A stretch of 64,000 nt of DNA from Bacillus pumilus (GCF_009937765.1 NZ_CP047089.1:3222272-3286271); one strand, 5' to 3'; positions 30,025-39,195 are shown, numbered from the stretch's first letter. Numbers and translations: made by a program. Notes: generated by a model from the letters alone, not told the origin.

Positions 30025-31017
30025 TTATCTTTTTCGATATATTAAGAAATAACTTGTTAGTGCACCTACAACGCCGCCGATGATCATGCCGACAATATAA
30101 CCCAATATGGAGGTGTCAGAAGAAAATCCAACCCATCCAAACCCTAGAACACCGAAGACAATGACCAAAATCTGAATCGGTCTATCCATTTTTGAGTAAA
30201 GGAAGAAACGGCCATTTCGTTCAATAGGATGCTTCATAAAGCTAAACAAACCAATGAGATAAAATACAATCATCATCACAATGGGTATGATGAATTCTTC
30301 ACCAGTGAACCATGTTGGATAGTCACTTGCATCTCGATATTTAAAATCTGTAATATAAGTGATAGGAGATATCGGCATAATAAAATGGTCAAAACTTGCA
30401 TCGACCCATGATCTATCCGTTTTGAAAATAAAATCCAAATGGAACATCGGAAGCCAAATTAATAAATATGGCAATATCGATGTACTGAATGTGACAATGG
30501 CTTGACTAATTGCGCTTCCTGTTAAAGCACCTGCTGCAAGACACAAACTATAAATCATTAGGGTAGACACAAGTGCAATGAGGTAACTACTATTAAAGTC
30601 AAACGTCTCTTTTGGTTGGATGCCTAATATGAGTAAGTAAGTGAAGGCATATGACAATACATGAACGAGTGTGATAATTCCGGCACCTAAGAAAAACTTT
30701 GTATGAAAAATGGTACTTCTGCTAAACGGCAAGGATAAAGTAAAATCAATTTGTCCTTTATTTCTTTCATATCCCAGCTGGATAATCGCAAAAAACAAAC
30801 CCATAGTCCATGAGAGGGCGATAAAAATATCAGAACTGAAATTATAATAAAAGTAATGATCTACGGTTGTACATGTGGGGTCGTTTACACAAGTTTGAAA
30901 GGACGAGTACCCCAGCAAAAAGGATAATGGCGTCGTAAAGACTGCAACCAGCATCACTAAAATAAATGTCAGCTCTGATTGCTTCCATTCCTTATATAAT
31001 AATTGCCGCTTTACCAT
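30025..31017 (-). CDS. ytrC: ABC-2-type permease YtrC/YtrD
   Basis: A 330-residue integral membrane protein with about eight hydrophobic segments and a PFSRSTIFHTK loop typical of ABC-2 permeases. B. subtilis carries two paralogues, YtrC and YtrD, between ytrB and ytrE; only one is present here, so it may form a homodimer with YtrB. The assignment to ytrC rather than ytrD is arbitrary. It overlaps ytrB by a few bases, with GGAG before the ATG. Confidence 0.8.
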   Translation of the reverse strand: MVKRQLLYKEWKQSELTFILVMLVAVFTTPLSFLLGYSSFQTCVNDPTCTTVDHYFYYNFSSDIFIALSWTMGLFFAIIQLGYERNKGQIDFTLSLPFSRSTIFHTKFFLGAGIITLVHVLSYAFTYLLILGIQPKETFDFNSSYLIALVSTLMIYSLCLAAGALTGSAISQAIVTFSTSILPYLLIWLPMFHLDFIFKTDRSWVDASFDHFIMPISPITYITDFKYRDASDYPTWFTGEEFIIPIVMMIVFYLIGLFSFMKHPIERNGRFFLYSKMDRPIQILVIVFGVLGFGWVGFSSDTSILGYIVGMIIGGVVGALTSYFLIYRKR

Positions 31018-31889
31018 CTCCGTTTCCCTCCAAACTTTGCAATGAATACTTCTTCTAAATTCACAGGCAGTTCATGCCAAACTTTTGGCTGTAGCGACTT
31101 TAAGTACTCTTTAGCCTCTACATCGGTTTTAAGAACGAGCGCTGTATAAAAAATGCCCGCTTGATCTAATATCGCAACGCCATTTTTTCGTATACTCAAG
31201 TTCATATCTTCTTCAAAAGCCATCTGGATTTTGACATAATCATTCTTTAATTCATCAAGATCCATGACACTTGTGAGTTGATTTCCTTCTAAAAACCCGA
31301 TTCGGTTACACATACGCTCAATATCCTCTAATCGGTGCGATGTGATGAGAATCGACGTTTCACGTTCCGCTACCTCGTCGATCATGAGTTGAAGGACATC
31401 ATTTCTTGTGACGGCATCAATACCATCTGTCGGTTCATCTAATAGAATCACGGCTGGCTTGATCGCAAAGCTTAAAATTAATGAGAGCTGCTTTTTTAAC
31501 CCTGTCGATAGTTCACGGTATTTTACTTTTTCGGGAATTTCATAGCGATTCACAAGTTCATTGGCATATGTCACGTCAAACTTTGGGTAAATATGCTTTA
31601 ACAGCTGGACAAGCTGCCCGTAATTGTATCTGTCAAAGTAAGGATTGACGACTGGCATATACACAATATTTTGCTTCACTAACGGGTGGTCTTTCACAAG
31701 CACGTCTTTAAAATAAATCTCTCCTTCATCAGGAAGAAGAATTTGCTGAATCAAGCGGAGAAGAGTTGTTTTACCAGAGCCATTCCTACCAAGCAAACCA
31801 AAGATCTCACCTTCGCCTAATTTGAAGGAAACGTTACTGAGTACTTCACGTCCGTTTAATGTCTTCGATACATTTCTAACCTCAATCAA
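31011..31889 (-). CDS. ytrB: ABC transporter ATPase YtrB
   Basis: A 292-residue ATPase, the same length as B. subtilis YtrB. Walker A GRNGSGKTT is near residue 36 and Walker B ILLDEPTDGID near residue 155. The signature motif is degenerate (LSTGLKKQ), as usual in this subgroup. The start is TTG 31889, eight bases after GGAGG, overlapping the ytrA stop; the frame extends six codons further without need. It partners the YtrC-type permease. Confidence 0.9.
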   Translation of the reverse strand: MIEVRNVSKTLNGREVLSNVSFKLGEGEIFGLLGRNGSGKTTLLRLIQQILLPDEGEIYFKDVLVKDHPLVKQNIVYMPVVNPYFDRYNYGQLVQLLKHIYPKFDVTYANELVNRYEIPEKVKYRELSTGLKKQLSLILSFAIKPAVILLDEPTDGIDAVTRNDVLQLMIDEVAERETSILITSHRLEDIERMCNRIGFLEGNQLTSVMDLDELKNDYVKIQMAFEEDMNLSIRKNGVAILDQAGIFYTALVLKTDVEAKEYLKSLQPKVWHELPVNLEEVFIAKFGGKRRW

Positions 31890-32274
31890 CTTTTTTTCCT
31901 CCCTCAAGACTTGAGCCGATTTCTTCTATCCATTCCTTCAGTTGTTGAATATCAATACCGGCATAATGAGCTTCTATAATAAGTTGTCTTAATTGCTCCT
32001 TCATCTCCAATACCTTCCCTTCATTCAGCTTTAACTGGGCCTCTTCTGTTACATACGTTCCGCGGCCTCTTAATGTTTCAATAATTCCTTCCCGCTCAAG
32101 CTCCTTATATGCTTTACTGACGGTGTTTGGATTGGCGATGATAATAGTGGCGAGCTCTCTGACAGAGGGCAGTTTGTCTCCAGGTTTCATTACACCTTTT
32201 AGACATAAAATTTTTAACTGCTCAATGATTTGTTCATATATTGGCGCAGCGCTTCGTGGATCTATTTGAATCAT
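31882..32274 (-). CDS. ytrA: GntR-family repressor YtrA
   Basis: A 130-residue GntR regulator of the short YtrA subfamily. The winged helix at the N-terminus includes LKPGDKLPSVRELA-like sequence and NTVSKAYKELEREGIIET. A short helical C-terminal part replaces a ligand domain. It represses its own operon and, in B. subtilis, ywoB-ywoC, through AGTGTA-N13-TACACT. The ATG at 32274 has AGGGAG upstream. It nearly abuts the small gene ytrG. Confidence 0.93.
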   Translation of the reverse strand: MIQIDPRSAAPIYEQIIEQLKILCLKGVMKPGDKLPSVRELATIIIANPNTVSKAYKELEREGIIETLRGRGTYVTEEAQLKLNEGKVLEMKEQLRQLIIEAHYAGIDIQQLKEWIEEIGSSLEGGKKVD

Positions 32275-32291
32275 GATGGCTCCCTCTTTCC

Positions 32292-32471
32292 TCATTCATG
32301 CTTTTGCAGTCCTATTGCTTGTTCATGCCCTTGCATTAAAGGGATTGAATTAAGTATCAAATCTTTTTGAACTTCAAAACCAATGAAAACGAGAACGAAA
32401 AAAAATGTACATGCTAACAAAACAGCCAGCACCATCCACTTCAAATTGATTGGTTTTTTTTCTTTTTTCAT
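32292..32471 (-). CDS. ytrG: small membrane protein YtrG
   Basis: A 59-residue frame that opens the ytr operon: MKKEKKPINLKW, a strong membrane helix (about 12-33, VLAVLLACTFFFVLVFIGF), then a hydrophilic tail ending GLQKHE. AAAGGTG lies seven bases before the ATG, and the TGA stop is 17 bp before the ytrA start. B. subtilis ytrG is also a tiny gene at this spot, though shorter. Role unknown; probably an operon-specific membrane peptide. Confidence 0.75.
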   Translation of the reverse strand: MKKEKKPINLKWMVLAVLLACTFFFVLVFIGFEVQKDLILNSIPLMQGHEQAIGLQKHE

Positions 32472-32506
32472 GGTTGAACACCTTTCTTCACTTTTTAAGT
32501 GTCTTT

Positions 32507-32531
32507 AGTGTATTAGTTGATGTAGTACACT
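32507..32531. promoter_or_regulatory. YtrA operator
   Basis: AGTGTA at 32507-32512 and TACACT at 32526-32531 are separated by exactly 13 bp, which is the published YtrA box. It lies just downstream of the -10 of the ytr promoter. Confidence 0.92.
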
Positions 32532-32535
32532 TAAT

Positions 32536-32564
32536 ACAATATAGACACTCAATCGAAAAGTCAA
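32536..32564 (-). promoter_or_regulatory. ytr operon promoter
   Basis: TTGACT (32559-32564), 17 bp, TATTGT (32536-32541) on the minus strand, directly in front of the YtrA operator. Confidence 0.7.
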
Positions 32565-32575
32565 TAACCTTTCAA

Positions 32576-32612
32576 AAAATAAAAAACAGACCCTTAAAAA
32601 AGGATCTGTTCA
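32576..32612 (-). terminator. terminator of ytzC
   Basis: ACAGATCCTTTTTT pairs with AAGGGTCTGT with one mismatch, followed by a long T-rich run on the minus strand, immediately after the ytzC stop. Confidence 0.75.
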
Positions 32613-32888
32613 TCATTCGTTGTCGTAAGAAATACCTAAAATCATTTGATTTTGCAAGCTTTGAATTTGAACACGCGCTCTGTCTAACCGCTCTCTTTGC
32701 TGGTCATTGGCGACATCCTTTAATTTTTCTAATTCGTTCACCGCATCTTCGAGCATAAGCTGTGCCTTAGAAAATTCGTCCTCGTTATAATGCTCTTGGC
32801 GTAAGTTCAAATCAAATTGCTCGTTTGCAAACTCAAGGGTTTCAGTACTTTTTTGGATAAATTCATCGATTGACTGCCTTGTTGCCAT
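32613..32888 (-). CDS. ytzC: DUF2524 protein YtzC
   Basis: A 91-residue, highly charged, fully helical protein (MATRQSIDEFIQKSTETLEF ...), fitting DUF2524/YtzC. It has no membrane segment or known motif. The ATG at 32888 follows GGAGGG; the longer frame from 32912 runs through that site. It lies alone, divergent from ytqA. Function unknown. Confidence 0.8.
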   Translation of the reverse strand: MATRQSIDEFIQKSTETLEFANEQFDLNLRQEHYNEDEFSKAQLMLEDAVNELEKLKDVANDQQRERLDRARVQIQSLQNQMILGISYDNE

Positions 32889-33040
32889 CCGGCATTCCCT
32901 CCATTTCATCATTACTCCAGCCTATTTTGCCCACCTAAAGCTTTTTCACTAAAGAAAATGTTGGACAGATTCAATTGTCCTCCTTCATGATTTTTGTTAA
33001 ACTTTAAGGATGCCTATTATTACGCAAGGAGGTTACTGAC

Positions 33041-34006
33041 TTGGATCAGCATAACCCTTTTTTATATTCAAACAGCGAGAAACGCTATCACACATGGAAC
33101 TATCATTTGCGAGAGCACTTTGGTCATAAAGTATTTAAAGTGGCCTTAGATGGCGGCTTTGACTGCCCAAACCGTGATGGTACTGTAGCCCATGGAGGCT
33201 GTACATTTTGCAGTGCCGCAGGATCTGGTGACTTTGCAGGAAACAGGGCGGATGATCTCGTCACTCAATTTAACGAAATCAAAGACCGGATGCATACAAA
33301 ATGGAAAGACGGAAAATATATGGCATATTTTCAGGCGTACACAAACACACACGCCCCGCTTCCTGTTTTAAAGGAAAAATTTGAAACCGTGATGAATTTG
33401 GATGGTGTGGTCGGTTTATCAATTGCGACAAGACCTGACTGCCTGCCAGATGACGTGGTGGAGTATTTAGCTGAATTAAATGAGCGGACTTATCTTTGGG
33501 TAGAGCTTGGTCTTCAAACAGTTCATGAACGGACAGCGATGCTCATTAACCGTGCCCATGATTACGAATGCTACGTAGAAGGTGTAGAAAAACTTCGAAA
33601 ACACGGCATTCGTGTCTGCTCGCATATCATCAACGGCTTGCCTCTTGAAAACCGCGACATGATGATGGAGACAGCAAAAGCTGTGGCTGATTTAGATGTG
33701 CAAGGAATTAAAATTCATTTACTTCACCTTTTAAAAGGAACTCCTATGGTCAAGCAATATGAAAAAGGCAAACTGGAGTTTCTAAGCCAGGAGGAATATG
33801 TTCAGCTTGTTTGTGATCAGCTGGAGATCCTGCCACCAGAAATGATTATTCATCGTATTACAGGCGATGGCCCGATTGAATTAATGGTTGGTCCAATGTG
33901 GAGTGTAAACAAGTGGGAAGTATTAAATGCCATTAATGCTGAGCTTGAAAGACGTAACAGCTATCAAGGCAAACGCTTCGTCAGATTGGAAGAAGCAGCA
34001 AAATGA
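33041..34006 (+). CDS. ytqA: radical SAM protein YtqA (TIGR01212)
   Basis: A 321-residue radical SAM enzyme of the YhcC/YtqA group. The cluster cysteines lie in CPNRDGTVAHGGCTFC near residues 43-58, with the CX2C end typical of TIGR01212 members. The TTG start follows GGAGG by eight bases. It overlaps ytqB, a methyltransferase, by four bases. The pair is always adjacent in Bacillus and is thought to act on tRNA (thiolated or aminomethyl wobble uridine), but this is not visible from the sequence. Confidence 0.9.
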   Translation: MDQHNPFLYSNSEKRYHTWNYHLREHFGHKVFKVALDGGFDCPNRDGTVAHGGCTFCSAAGSGDFAGNRADDLVTQFNEIKDRMHTKWKDGKYMAYFQAYTNTHAPLPVLKEKFETVMNLDGVVGLSIATRPDCLPDDVVEYLAELNERTYLWVELGLQTVHERTAMLINRAHDYECYVEGVEKLRKHGIRVCSHIINGLPLENRDMMMETAKAVADLDVQGIKIHLLHLLKGTPMVKQYEKGKLEFLSQEEYVQLVCDQLEILPPEMIIHRITGDGPIELMVGPMWSVNKWEVLNAINAELERRNSYQGKRFVRLEEAAK

Positions 34007-34578
34007 TCTTGAAACGCATGCTCCCTTTTAGTAAAGAGCTGTTAGAACGTGCTTGTCAAAAAGGTGATATCGTTATTGATGCAACGATGGGCAATGGCCA
34101 CGATACTCTCTATTTAGCTGATCTTGTCGGTCCTGATGGACAAGTTTTCGCATTCGACGTACAAGAAGAAGCCATAGAGCAGACACGTAAAAGGCTTGGC
34201 GAGGGATATCCTTATGTTTATCTGATTCACGATGGTCATGAAAAACTAGCTCATCACCTGCCAAGAGATGTTTATGAACAGATCTCTGGTGCAGTGTTTA
34301 ACCTTGGGTACTTGCCCGGAGGCGATAAAGCTGTCACTACTCAAGCTCATACAACCATTGAAGCCATTAAGCAGCTCCTCGACTGGCTTAAACCCGGAGG
34401 TCTGATCGTCCTTGTGATCTATCATGGACACCCTGAAGGGAAAAGAGAAAAAGAAGTGCTTCTCGACTATTGCAGATCACTTTCTCATGAAAAGGTACAA
34501 GTTTTATCATATCAATACATGAATATTCAAAACGACCCGCCTTTTGTGGTCGCTATTGAAAAAAAGCTCAAATCCTAA
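34003..34578 (+). CDS. ytqB: class I SAM methyltransferase YtqB
   Basis: A 191-residue SAM-dependent methyltransferase (rRNA methylase-like family). Motif I DATMGNGHDTLYLADL is near residue 25, with a GAVFNLGYLPGGD motif IV-like segment near residue 95. YtqB/MnmM-type proteins methylate 5-aminomethyl-2-thiouridine at the tRNA wobble position. Translationally coupled to ytqA by an ATGA overlap. Convergent with ytpB across a shared terminator. Confidence 0.9.
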   Translation: MILKRMLPFSKELLERACQKGDIVIDATMGNGHDTLYLADLVGPDGQVFAFDVQEEAIEQTRKRLGEGYPYVYLIHDGHEKLAHHLPRDVYEQISGAVFNLGYLPGGDKAVTTQAHTTIEAIKQLLDWLKPGGLIVLVIYHGHPEGKREKEVLLDYCRSLSHEKVQVLSYQYMNIQNDPPFVVAIEKKLKS

Positions 34579-34597
34579 TGGATTTGAGCTTTTTTAT
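34563..34597. terminator. bidirectional terminator between ytqB and ytpB
   Basis: AAAAAGCTCAAATCC pairs with GGATTTGAGCTTTTTT; it overlaps the end of ytqB and reaches the ytpB stop. Confidence 0.88.
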
Positions 34598-35673
34598 GAG
34601 GATTTCATCCACGGCATTTTCTGATAAGTCCGGTAAGCTCTTCCATTGATATAGAAAAAGAACGATGTTTTCCCACTTGATCTGATCAGCCGTTTTGCCA
34701 GCTTATTCATCTCTTTTTGGGCTGTCACCTTTTCATCGGACAAATAGACGGCCAATAATCCTCTGTTAATCAATTTGTGAAAGTTTTCGTGCGGAATGCC
34801 TTTTAGCTGTTCATCTGCTTTTTCAATAAAATGCTGAAGTCTATCCATCATCTCATGATGAGAAGCATAGTAGGAGCAAAAGTTTAGATCTCCTCCAAGC
34901 CGATCTTCTTCTTGGTCAATTAAATAATCAAGTAAAATGTGCAGACCTTGAATATAAGGGAAATAACTTTCATAAATTTGCTTCGCCTGCGTTTCTGTAA
35001 AGTCTGGCTGAAGCGCATACGCCACAAGACAGAAAATCCCTAACGTTGATCCTGCACAAGCTGAAAATTCATACCATTCCATCTTAGGCAAATCCTTTTC
35101 ATATTGGCGGAACCACGATTCTAGCCGCGGAACCCGCTCATGAGGAACGACGTGTTTATGTACTTGCAAATCACTGTAGTAATCGCACAGCGTGTGTAAA
35201 TATGGCTGAATGATCGGATAATGATTAAGGCGCGACAGCACGTCTTGGCATGTGCGGACAAGCGCGTGTAAATACCCATGATCCTCTTGATCATCACGGA
35301 ATTGGTAGTAAGGCTTGAGCTCAGCATGTATATCAAGCGCATCTCTCATTGCTTGATGCAGCATATGAAAATCTTTTGGATCAAGCGACGTACTGCGGTC
35401 ACATAGGTTATCTAAGTAATCACTGATGGTTTGATACGCCACAATGAATTCAATACACGTTTCTTTCGCCTCACCTGCTAGAAGAGATAAAATGCCTCCG
35501 CCTTCGCAGTGAAAGGTTTTACTTGATATGCTCGCTAATGCCTGCGTACGCAGTTCTTCATTTTCAATCATTTCTGCATGAGCCCGCCACTTTTTCAGCT
35601 CCTGATGTACAAGCGGAAAAATATCTTTATACACCTTGGTCATCAGTGCAAAAGGACGCTCTGGTACTGACAA
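34594..35673 (-). CDS. ytpB: tetraprenyl-beta-curcumene synthase
   Basis: A 359-residue protein of the DUF2600/YtpB family, slightly shorter than the B. subtilis enzyme. YtpB is a large terpene cyclase acting on all-trans heptaprenyl-type or tetraprenyl diphosphate to make beta-curcumene-type sesquarterpene precursors. Acidic metal-binding stretches lie at DYLDNL (near 86), DDQEDHG (near 125) and the C-terminal DYLIDQEEDRLGGD (near 250). The TTG start follows GGGGTGG. It lies next to ytpA, as in B. subtilis, about 30 bp downstream. Confidence 0.9.
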   Translation of the reverse strand: MSVPERPFALMTKVYKDIFPLVHQELKKWRAHAEMIENEELRTQALASISSKTFHCEGGGILSLLAGEAKETCIEFIVAYQTISDYLDNLCDRSTSLDPKDFHMLHQAMRDALDIHAELKPYYQFRDDQEDHGYLHALVRTCQDVLSRLNHYPIIQPYLHTLCDYYSDLQVHKHVVPHERVPRLESWFRQYEKDLPKMEWYEFSACAGSTLGIFCLVAYALQPDFTETQAKQIYESYFPYIQGLHILLDYLIDQEEDRLGGDLNFCSYYASHHEMMDRLQHFIEKADEQLKGIPHENFHKLINRGLLAVYLSDEKVTAQKEMNKLAKRLIRSSGKTSFFFYINGRAYRTYQKMPWMKSS

Positions 35674-35703
35674 ATCAATCCACCCCTAACTTAAAGCTCA
35701 CCA

Positions 35704-36483
35704 TCAAATATATTGATCTGTAAAGGCTCTTGCTGCCTTAAACACATCTTCTCTTTCCGGTTCATTAAAAATTTCGTGATACAGGTCTTCCCATTCACGA
35801 TACGACTTATTGGTTGATTCAATGCCATTGAACCATTTAATCACCCTCGTCTTGTCGACGATCTTATCATCACCCGCCTGCATTAAAAGGAGCGGAATTG
35901 TTTTAAAAACATTCGTTGGCTGCATGGCCGCATCAATATTTTTGATCAGCTCTCGGTACCAGCGAACCGACACCTTTGTTACGTAAAGGGAGTCATTGGA
36001 GTCTGCTTCAATCACAGCCTGATTTCGTGTGGCTAGTTCAATCGACAGCCCTGACTCGACTTTAAAGGACGGTGCGAGCACATTTAAACCTTTTGATGCA
36101 AAATCCATTAGCTTCTTCGGTTTAAATTGCAGACCTAAACAAGGTGATGATAAAATAAGGCCATCAATCTTCGTATGGGTATACTGCTTGACCCACTCAA
36201 TTGAAATGAGTCCGCCCATACTGTGTCCAAGTAAAAAAGTAGGAAGCCTGAATGATTTCGCATGTTCGATCCATTCATCTACTGTATCAATGTATTCTTG
36301 AAACGAACGAATGTGGCCGCGCGCACGTGTCGATGTCCCTTGCCCAGGCAGGTCACCCATGACGACGTGATAGCCGGCATTTCGCCACATTTCGATCAGC
36401 CATTTATATCGGCCGTGATATTCACTTGCACCATGTACTATCACAATTGTACCAACTGGTCTTTCAGCATGCCAAGTCCACAA
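35704..36483 (-). CDS. ytpA: lysophospholipase-type hydrolase YtpA
   Basis: A 259-residue alpha/beta hydrolase (monoglyceride lipase family), equal in length to B. subtilis YtpA, which is needed for the phospholipid antibiotic bacilysocin. The oxyanion segment IVHGASEYHGRY is near residue 20, the nucleophile LLGHSMGG near residue 88, and Asp and His follow in MQAGDDKIVD and DLYHEIF. The TTG at 36483 follows GAGGTG by six bases, giving the family's N-terminus. It starts only 45 bp from divergent ytoA. Confidence 0.9.
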   Translation of the reverse strand: MWTWHAERPVGTIVIVHGASEYHGRYKWLIEMWRNAGYHVVMGDLPGQGTSTRARGHIRSFQEYIDTVDEWIEHAKSFRLPTFLLGHSMGGLISIEWVKQYTHTKIDGLILSSPCLGLQFKPKKLMDFASKGLNVLAPSFKVESGLSIELATRNQAVIEADSNDSLYVTKVSVRWYRELIKNIDAAMQPTNVFKTIPLLLMQAGDDKIVDKTRVIKWFNGIESTNKSYREWEDLYHEIFNEPEREDVFKAARAFTDQYI

Positions 36484-36528
36484 AGTAAACACCTCACAAA
36501 TGTTGTATTAAGAAAGGAAGTAGAAAAA

Positions 36529-37044
36529 GTGATTTATCCATATCATCAGTTTACACCTGAGATTCATGAATCGGTCTTTGTCGCAGATAACGCCACCATT
36601 ACTGGAGATGTCACGATTGGAGAATATTCAAGCGTGTGGTTCCAAACCGTCATCAGAGGCGATGTCGCTCCTGTGAGAATTGGAAAAAACGTCAATATTC
36701 AAGATTTATCCTGTCTGCATCAAAGTCCTGGAAAAACACTTCTTATAGAAGATGGTGCTACCATTGGACACCAAGTCACATTACATAGTTCAATCATTCG
36801 AAAAAATGCCCTCATTGGTATGGGGTCCATCATTCTCGATGGTGCAGAAATTGGCGAAGGTGCCTTTATCGGTGCAGGTAGTCTAGTCCCTCAAGGAAAG
36901 GTTATCCCAAAAGGATCACTCGCTTTCGGCCGTCCAGCCAAGGTCGTCCGTCAATTAACAGATGAAGATATCCAAGACATGGACAGAATCCGTAGAGAAT
37001 ATGTAGAAAAAGGACAATACTATCGTTCCCTTATATCCCGTTAA
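36529..37044 (+). CDS. ytoA: gamma-carbonic-anhydrase-like hexapeptide protein
   Basis: A 171-residue left-handed beta-helix protein of the gamma carbonic anhydrase-like group, the same length as B. subtilis YtoA. Repeated hexapeptide turns run from about residue 20 to 145. Metal-type histidines occur in LSCLHQS and IGHQVTLHSS, near residues 64, 80 and 85. Start GTG 36529 follows AAGGAAG; a much longer frame upstream overlaps ytpA and is not translated. Catalysis is not proven for Bacillus members. Confidence 0.9.
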   Translation: MIYPYHQFTPEIHESVFVADNATITGDVTIGEYSSVWFQTVIRGDVAPVRIGKNVNIQDLSCLHQSPGKTLLIEDGATIGHQVTLHSSIIRKNALIGMGSIILDGAEIGEGAFIGAGSLVPQGKVIPKGSLAFGRPAKVVRQLTDEDIQDMDRIRREYVEKGQYYRSLISR

Positions 37045-37148
37045 CATCATACACGTATCTTCACTTTATCATGTTTTTTTCAGGATATTAAGCAATAACT
37101 ATGAACCGCTTGTTATTTTACCCTTTTCCGCCGCTTTCTATCATGACA

Positions 37149-37186
37149 AAAAAGGTTTTCAGCTTTGCGCTGAAAACCTTTTTTCA
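37149..37186. terminator. bidirectional terminator between ytoA and asnB
   Basis: AAAAAAGGTTTTCAGC pairs with GCTGAAAACCTTTTTT between convergent genes. Confidence 0.92.
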
Positions 37187-39085
37187 TTAACTAAAGATGA
37201 CTTCTTTCGGTTGATGATTCAACTGCTCTGGATCAATGCTGCGCTCCACATAAATGCTATGCCAAATCATAAAGATAAGGACGGTCCAAATCTTGCGGCT
37301 ATGATCTGCTTTACCAGCACAATGCTCATTTAATAAATCAAGCACATACTCTTTATTAATGTATTCATCTGTTTGACTGTTTTTGATGATGTCTTTCGCC
37401 CAAGCATTCATCTCATTTTTCAGCCAATGACGAATTGGCACAGGGAAACCAAGCTTTTTACGGTTTAACACATGGTCAGGCACAATGCCTTCTGCTGCTT
37501 TACGCAATAAATATTTCGTTGTGCCATCTTTTGTTTTCAGCTCTTCTGGAATTTTAGAAGCCGCTTCGAAAACGACCTTATCAAGGAATGGAACACGAAG
37601 CTCAAGAGAATTCGCCATCGTCATCTTATCTGCTTTCAATAAGATGTCCCCGCGCATCCACGTATGGATATCAACATATTGCATTTTGTTAATATCACTG
37701 TAGCCAGCGCTTTCCTCAAAGTATGTCTTCGTTACATCACGATACGTGATGCTTGGATCATAATGCTTTAAAAGGTTTTTCTTCACTGGCTCTTCAAAAA
37801 TTTTCGCATTACCGATATAACGTTCCTCTAATGGCGTACAACCGCGAACGATAAAGCTCTTCCCTTTCATTCCTTCTGGCATTAAACGAGCCAGACGAAG
37901 AAGAAGCTTTTTCAGCATAGTTGGTACAGATTCAAATGGTTTAAGAGAAAGAGGCTCACGGTAAATATTATATCCACCGAACAGCTCGTCCGCTCCTTCA
38001 CCTGAAAGAACAACCGTCACTTGTTTTTTCGCTTCTTTTGCCACGAAGTACAATGGAATCGCCGCCGGATCAGCTAAAGGATCGTCTAAATGCCAGACAA
38101 TCTTCGGAAGCTCGTTCATATATTCCTCTGGAGAAATGACGGCGCTGAAGTTTTGTAAGCCTAGCTTATCAGCTGTTTCCTTCGCAACATCAACTTCACT
38201 AAAGCCATCCTGCTGGAAGCCAACAGAGAATGTCTTTAGCTCAGGGTGTAATTCCTTTGCGACAGACACGATGAAGGAAGAATCAATACCACCTGATAGG
38301 AATGAACCAACAGGTACATCACTTCTCATGTGAACATTCACAGAATCATAGATTGCATCGCGTACTTCTTCGATTAACTTCTGTTCTTGTGTTTGCTCAG
38401 GTTTGAATTGAACTTTCCAGTATGTCTTAAATTCGATCTCTTGCCCTGGGCGTAAAATAAACTGATGACCAGGCTCAACTTTATGCACCTTTTGATCAAG
38501 CGTATTTGGCTCAGGAACGAATTGGAATGACATATACTGCTGCAATGAAGTCTCATCAAATAGGATGTTCTCGTTCACAGCCATCAAGCTTTTGCGCTCA
38601 GACGCAAAGTACACTTGCTCTTCCACTTGTGTAAAATAAAGCGGTTTGATGCCAAACGGATCTCTTGCGCCATATAATTGCTGCGCTTCTTTATCCCAAA
38701 TTAAAAAGGCAAACATGCCGCGAAGCTTAGAAGCCGCTTCTTCTTTATAATGACGGTATGTGGCAAGCAGTACTTCCGTATCAGAATCTGTGCTGAACGT
38801 ATAGCCCTTTTTCACAAGCTCTTCCTTCAGCTCCACATAGTTATAAATTTCCCCGTTAAAAATAATCCAATACTTTTCATCTTCATACGAAAGCGGCTGC
38901 TTTCCGTGCTCAACATCTATAATACTTAAACGTCTAAATCCAAATCCTACATGCTCATCATGAAAGTAACCCTCATCATCCGGACCACGGTGAACGATGA
39001 GACGGTTCATTTGTTTAATTAACTCTTCCTGCTCAGTAGTTTCGGACAATGGACGGTGATTAAACACACCAACAAACCCACACAT
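37187..39085 (-). CDS. asnB: asparagine synthetase (glutamine-hydrolysing)
   Basis: A 632-residue class II glutamine amidotransferase-asparagine synthetase. Cys2 (MCGFVGVF) is the glutaminase nucleophile. The N-terminal domain (1 to about 210) includes RGPDDEG. The synthetase domain has the PP-loop SGGIDSS near residue 265. It makes Asn from Asp, ATP and Gln. Length matches B. subtilis AsnB, and it lies next to metK as there. GTGGAGG precedes the ATG. Confidence 0.95.
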   Translation of the reverse strand: MCGFVGVFNHRPLSETTEQEELIKQMNRLIVHRGPDDEGYFHDEHVGFGFRRLSIIDVEHGKQPLSYEDEKYWIIFNGEIYNYVELKEELVKKGYTFSTDSDTEVLLATYRHYKEEAASKLRGMFAFLIWDKEAQQLYGARDPFGIKPLYFTQVEEQVYFASERKSLMAVNENILFDETSLQQYMSFQFVPEPNTLDQKVHKVEPGHQFILRPGQEIEFKTYWKVQFKPEQTQEQKLIEEVRDAIYDSVNVHMRSDVPVGSFLSGGIDSSFIVSVAKELHPELKTFSVGFQQDGFSEVDVAKETADKLGLQNFSAVISPEEYMNELPKIVWHLDDPLADPAAIPLYFVAKEAKKQVTVVLSGEGADELFGGYNIYREPLSLKPFESVPTMLKKLLLRLARLMPEGMKGKSFIVRGCTPLEERYIGNAKIFEEPVKKNLLKHYDPSITYRDVTKTYFEESAGYSDINKMQYVDIHTWMRGDILLKADKMTMANSLELRVPFLDKVVFEAASKIPEELKTKDGTTKYLLRKAAEGIVPDHVLNRKKLGFPVPIRHWLKNEMNAWAKDIIKNSQTDEYINKEYVLDLLNEHCAGKADHSRKIWTVLIFMIWHSIYVERSIDPEQLNHQPKEVIFS

Positions 39086-39195
39086 ATTATTGCCTCCACG
39101 TTATGTTATTTCTTAAAAGTAGACCTATAATTAGACAGTTATTTGTCCGTTTTTGTTTCACATTTTTTCGCTTTTTGTATAATTTTTTTTAATCA

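Noticed and set aside
36262..36528. Long open frame in front of ytoA
   Set aside because: It is antisense to ytpA, has no ribosome binding site, and the homologous YtoA N-terminus begins at GTG 36529.
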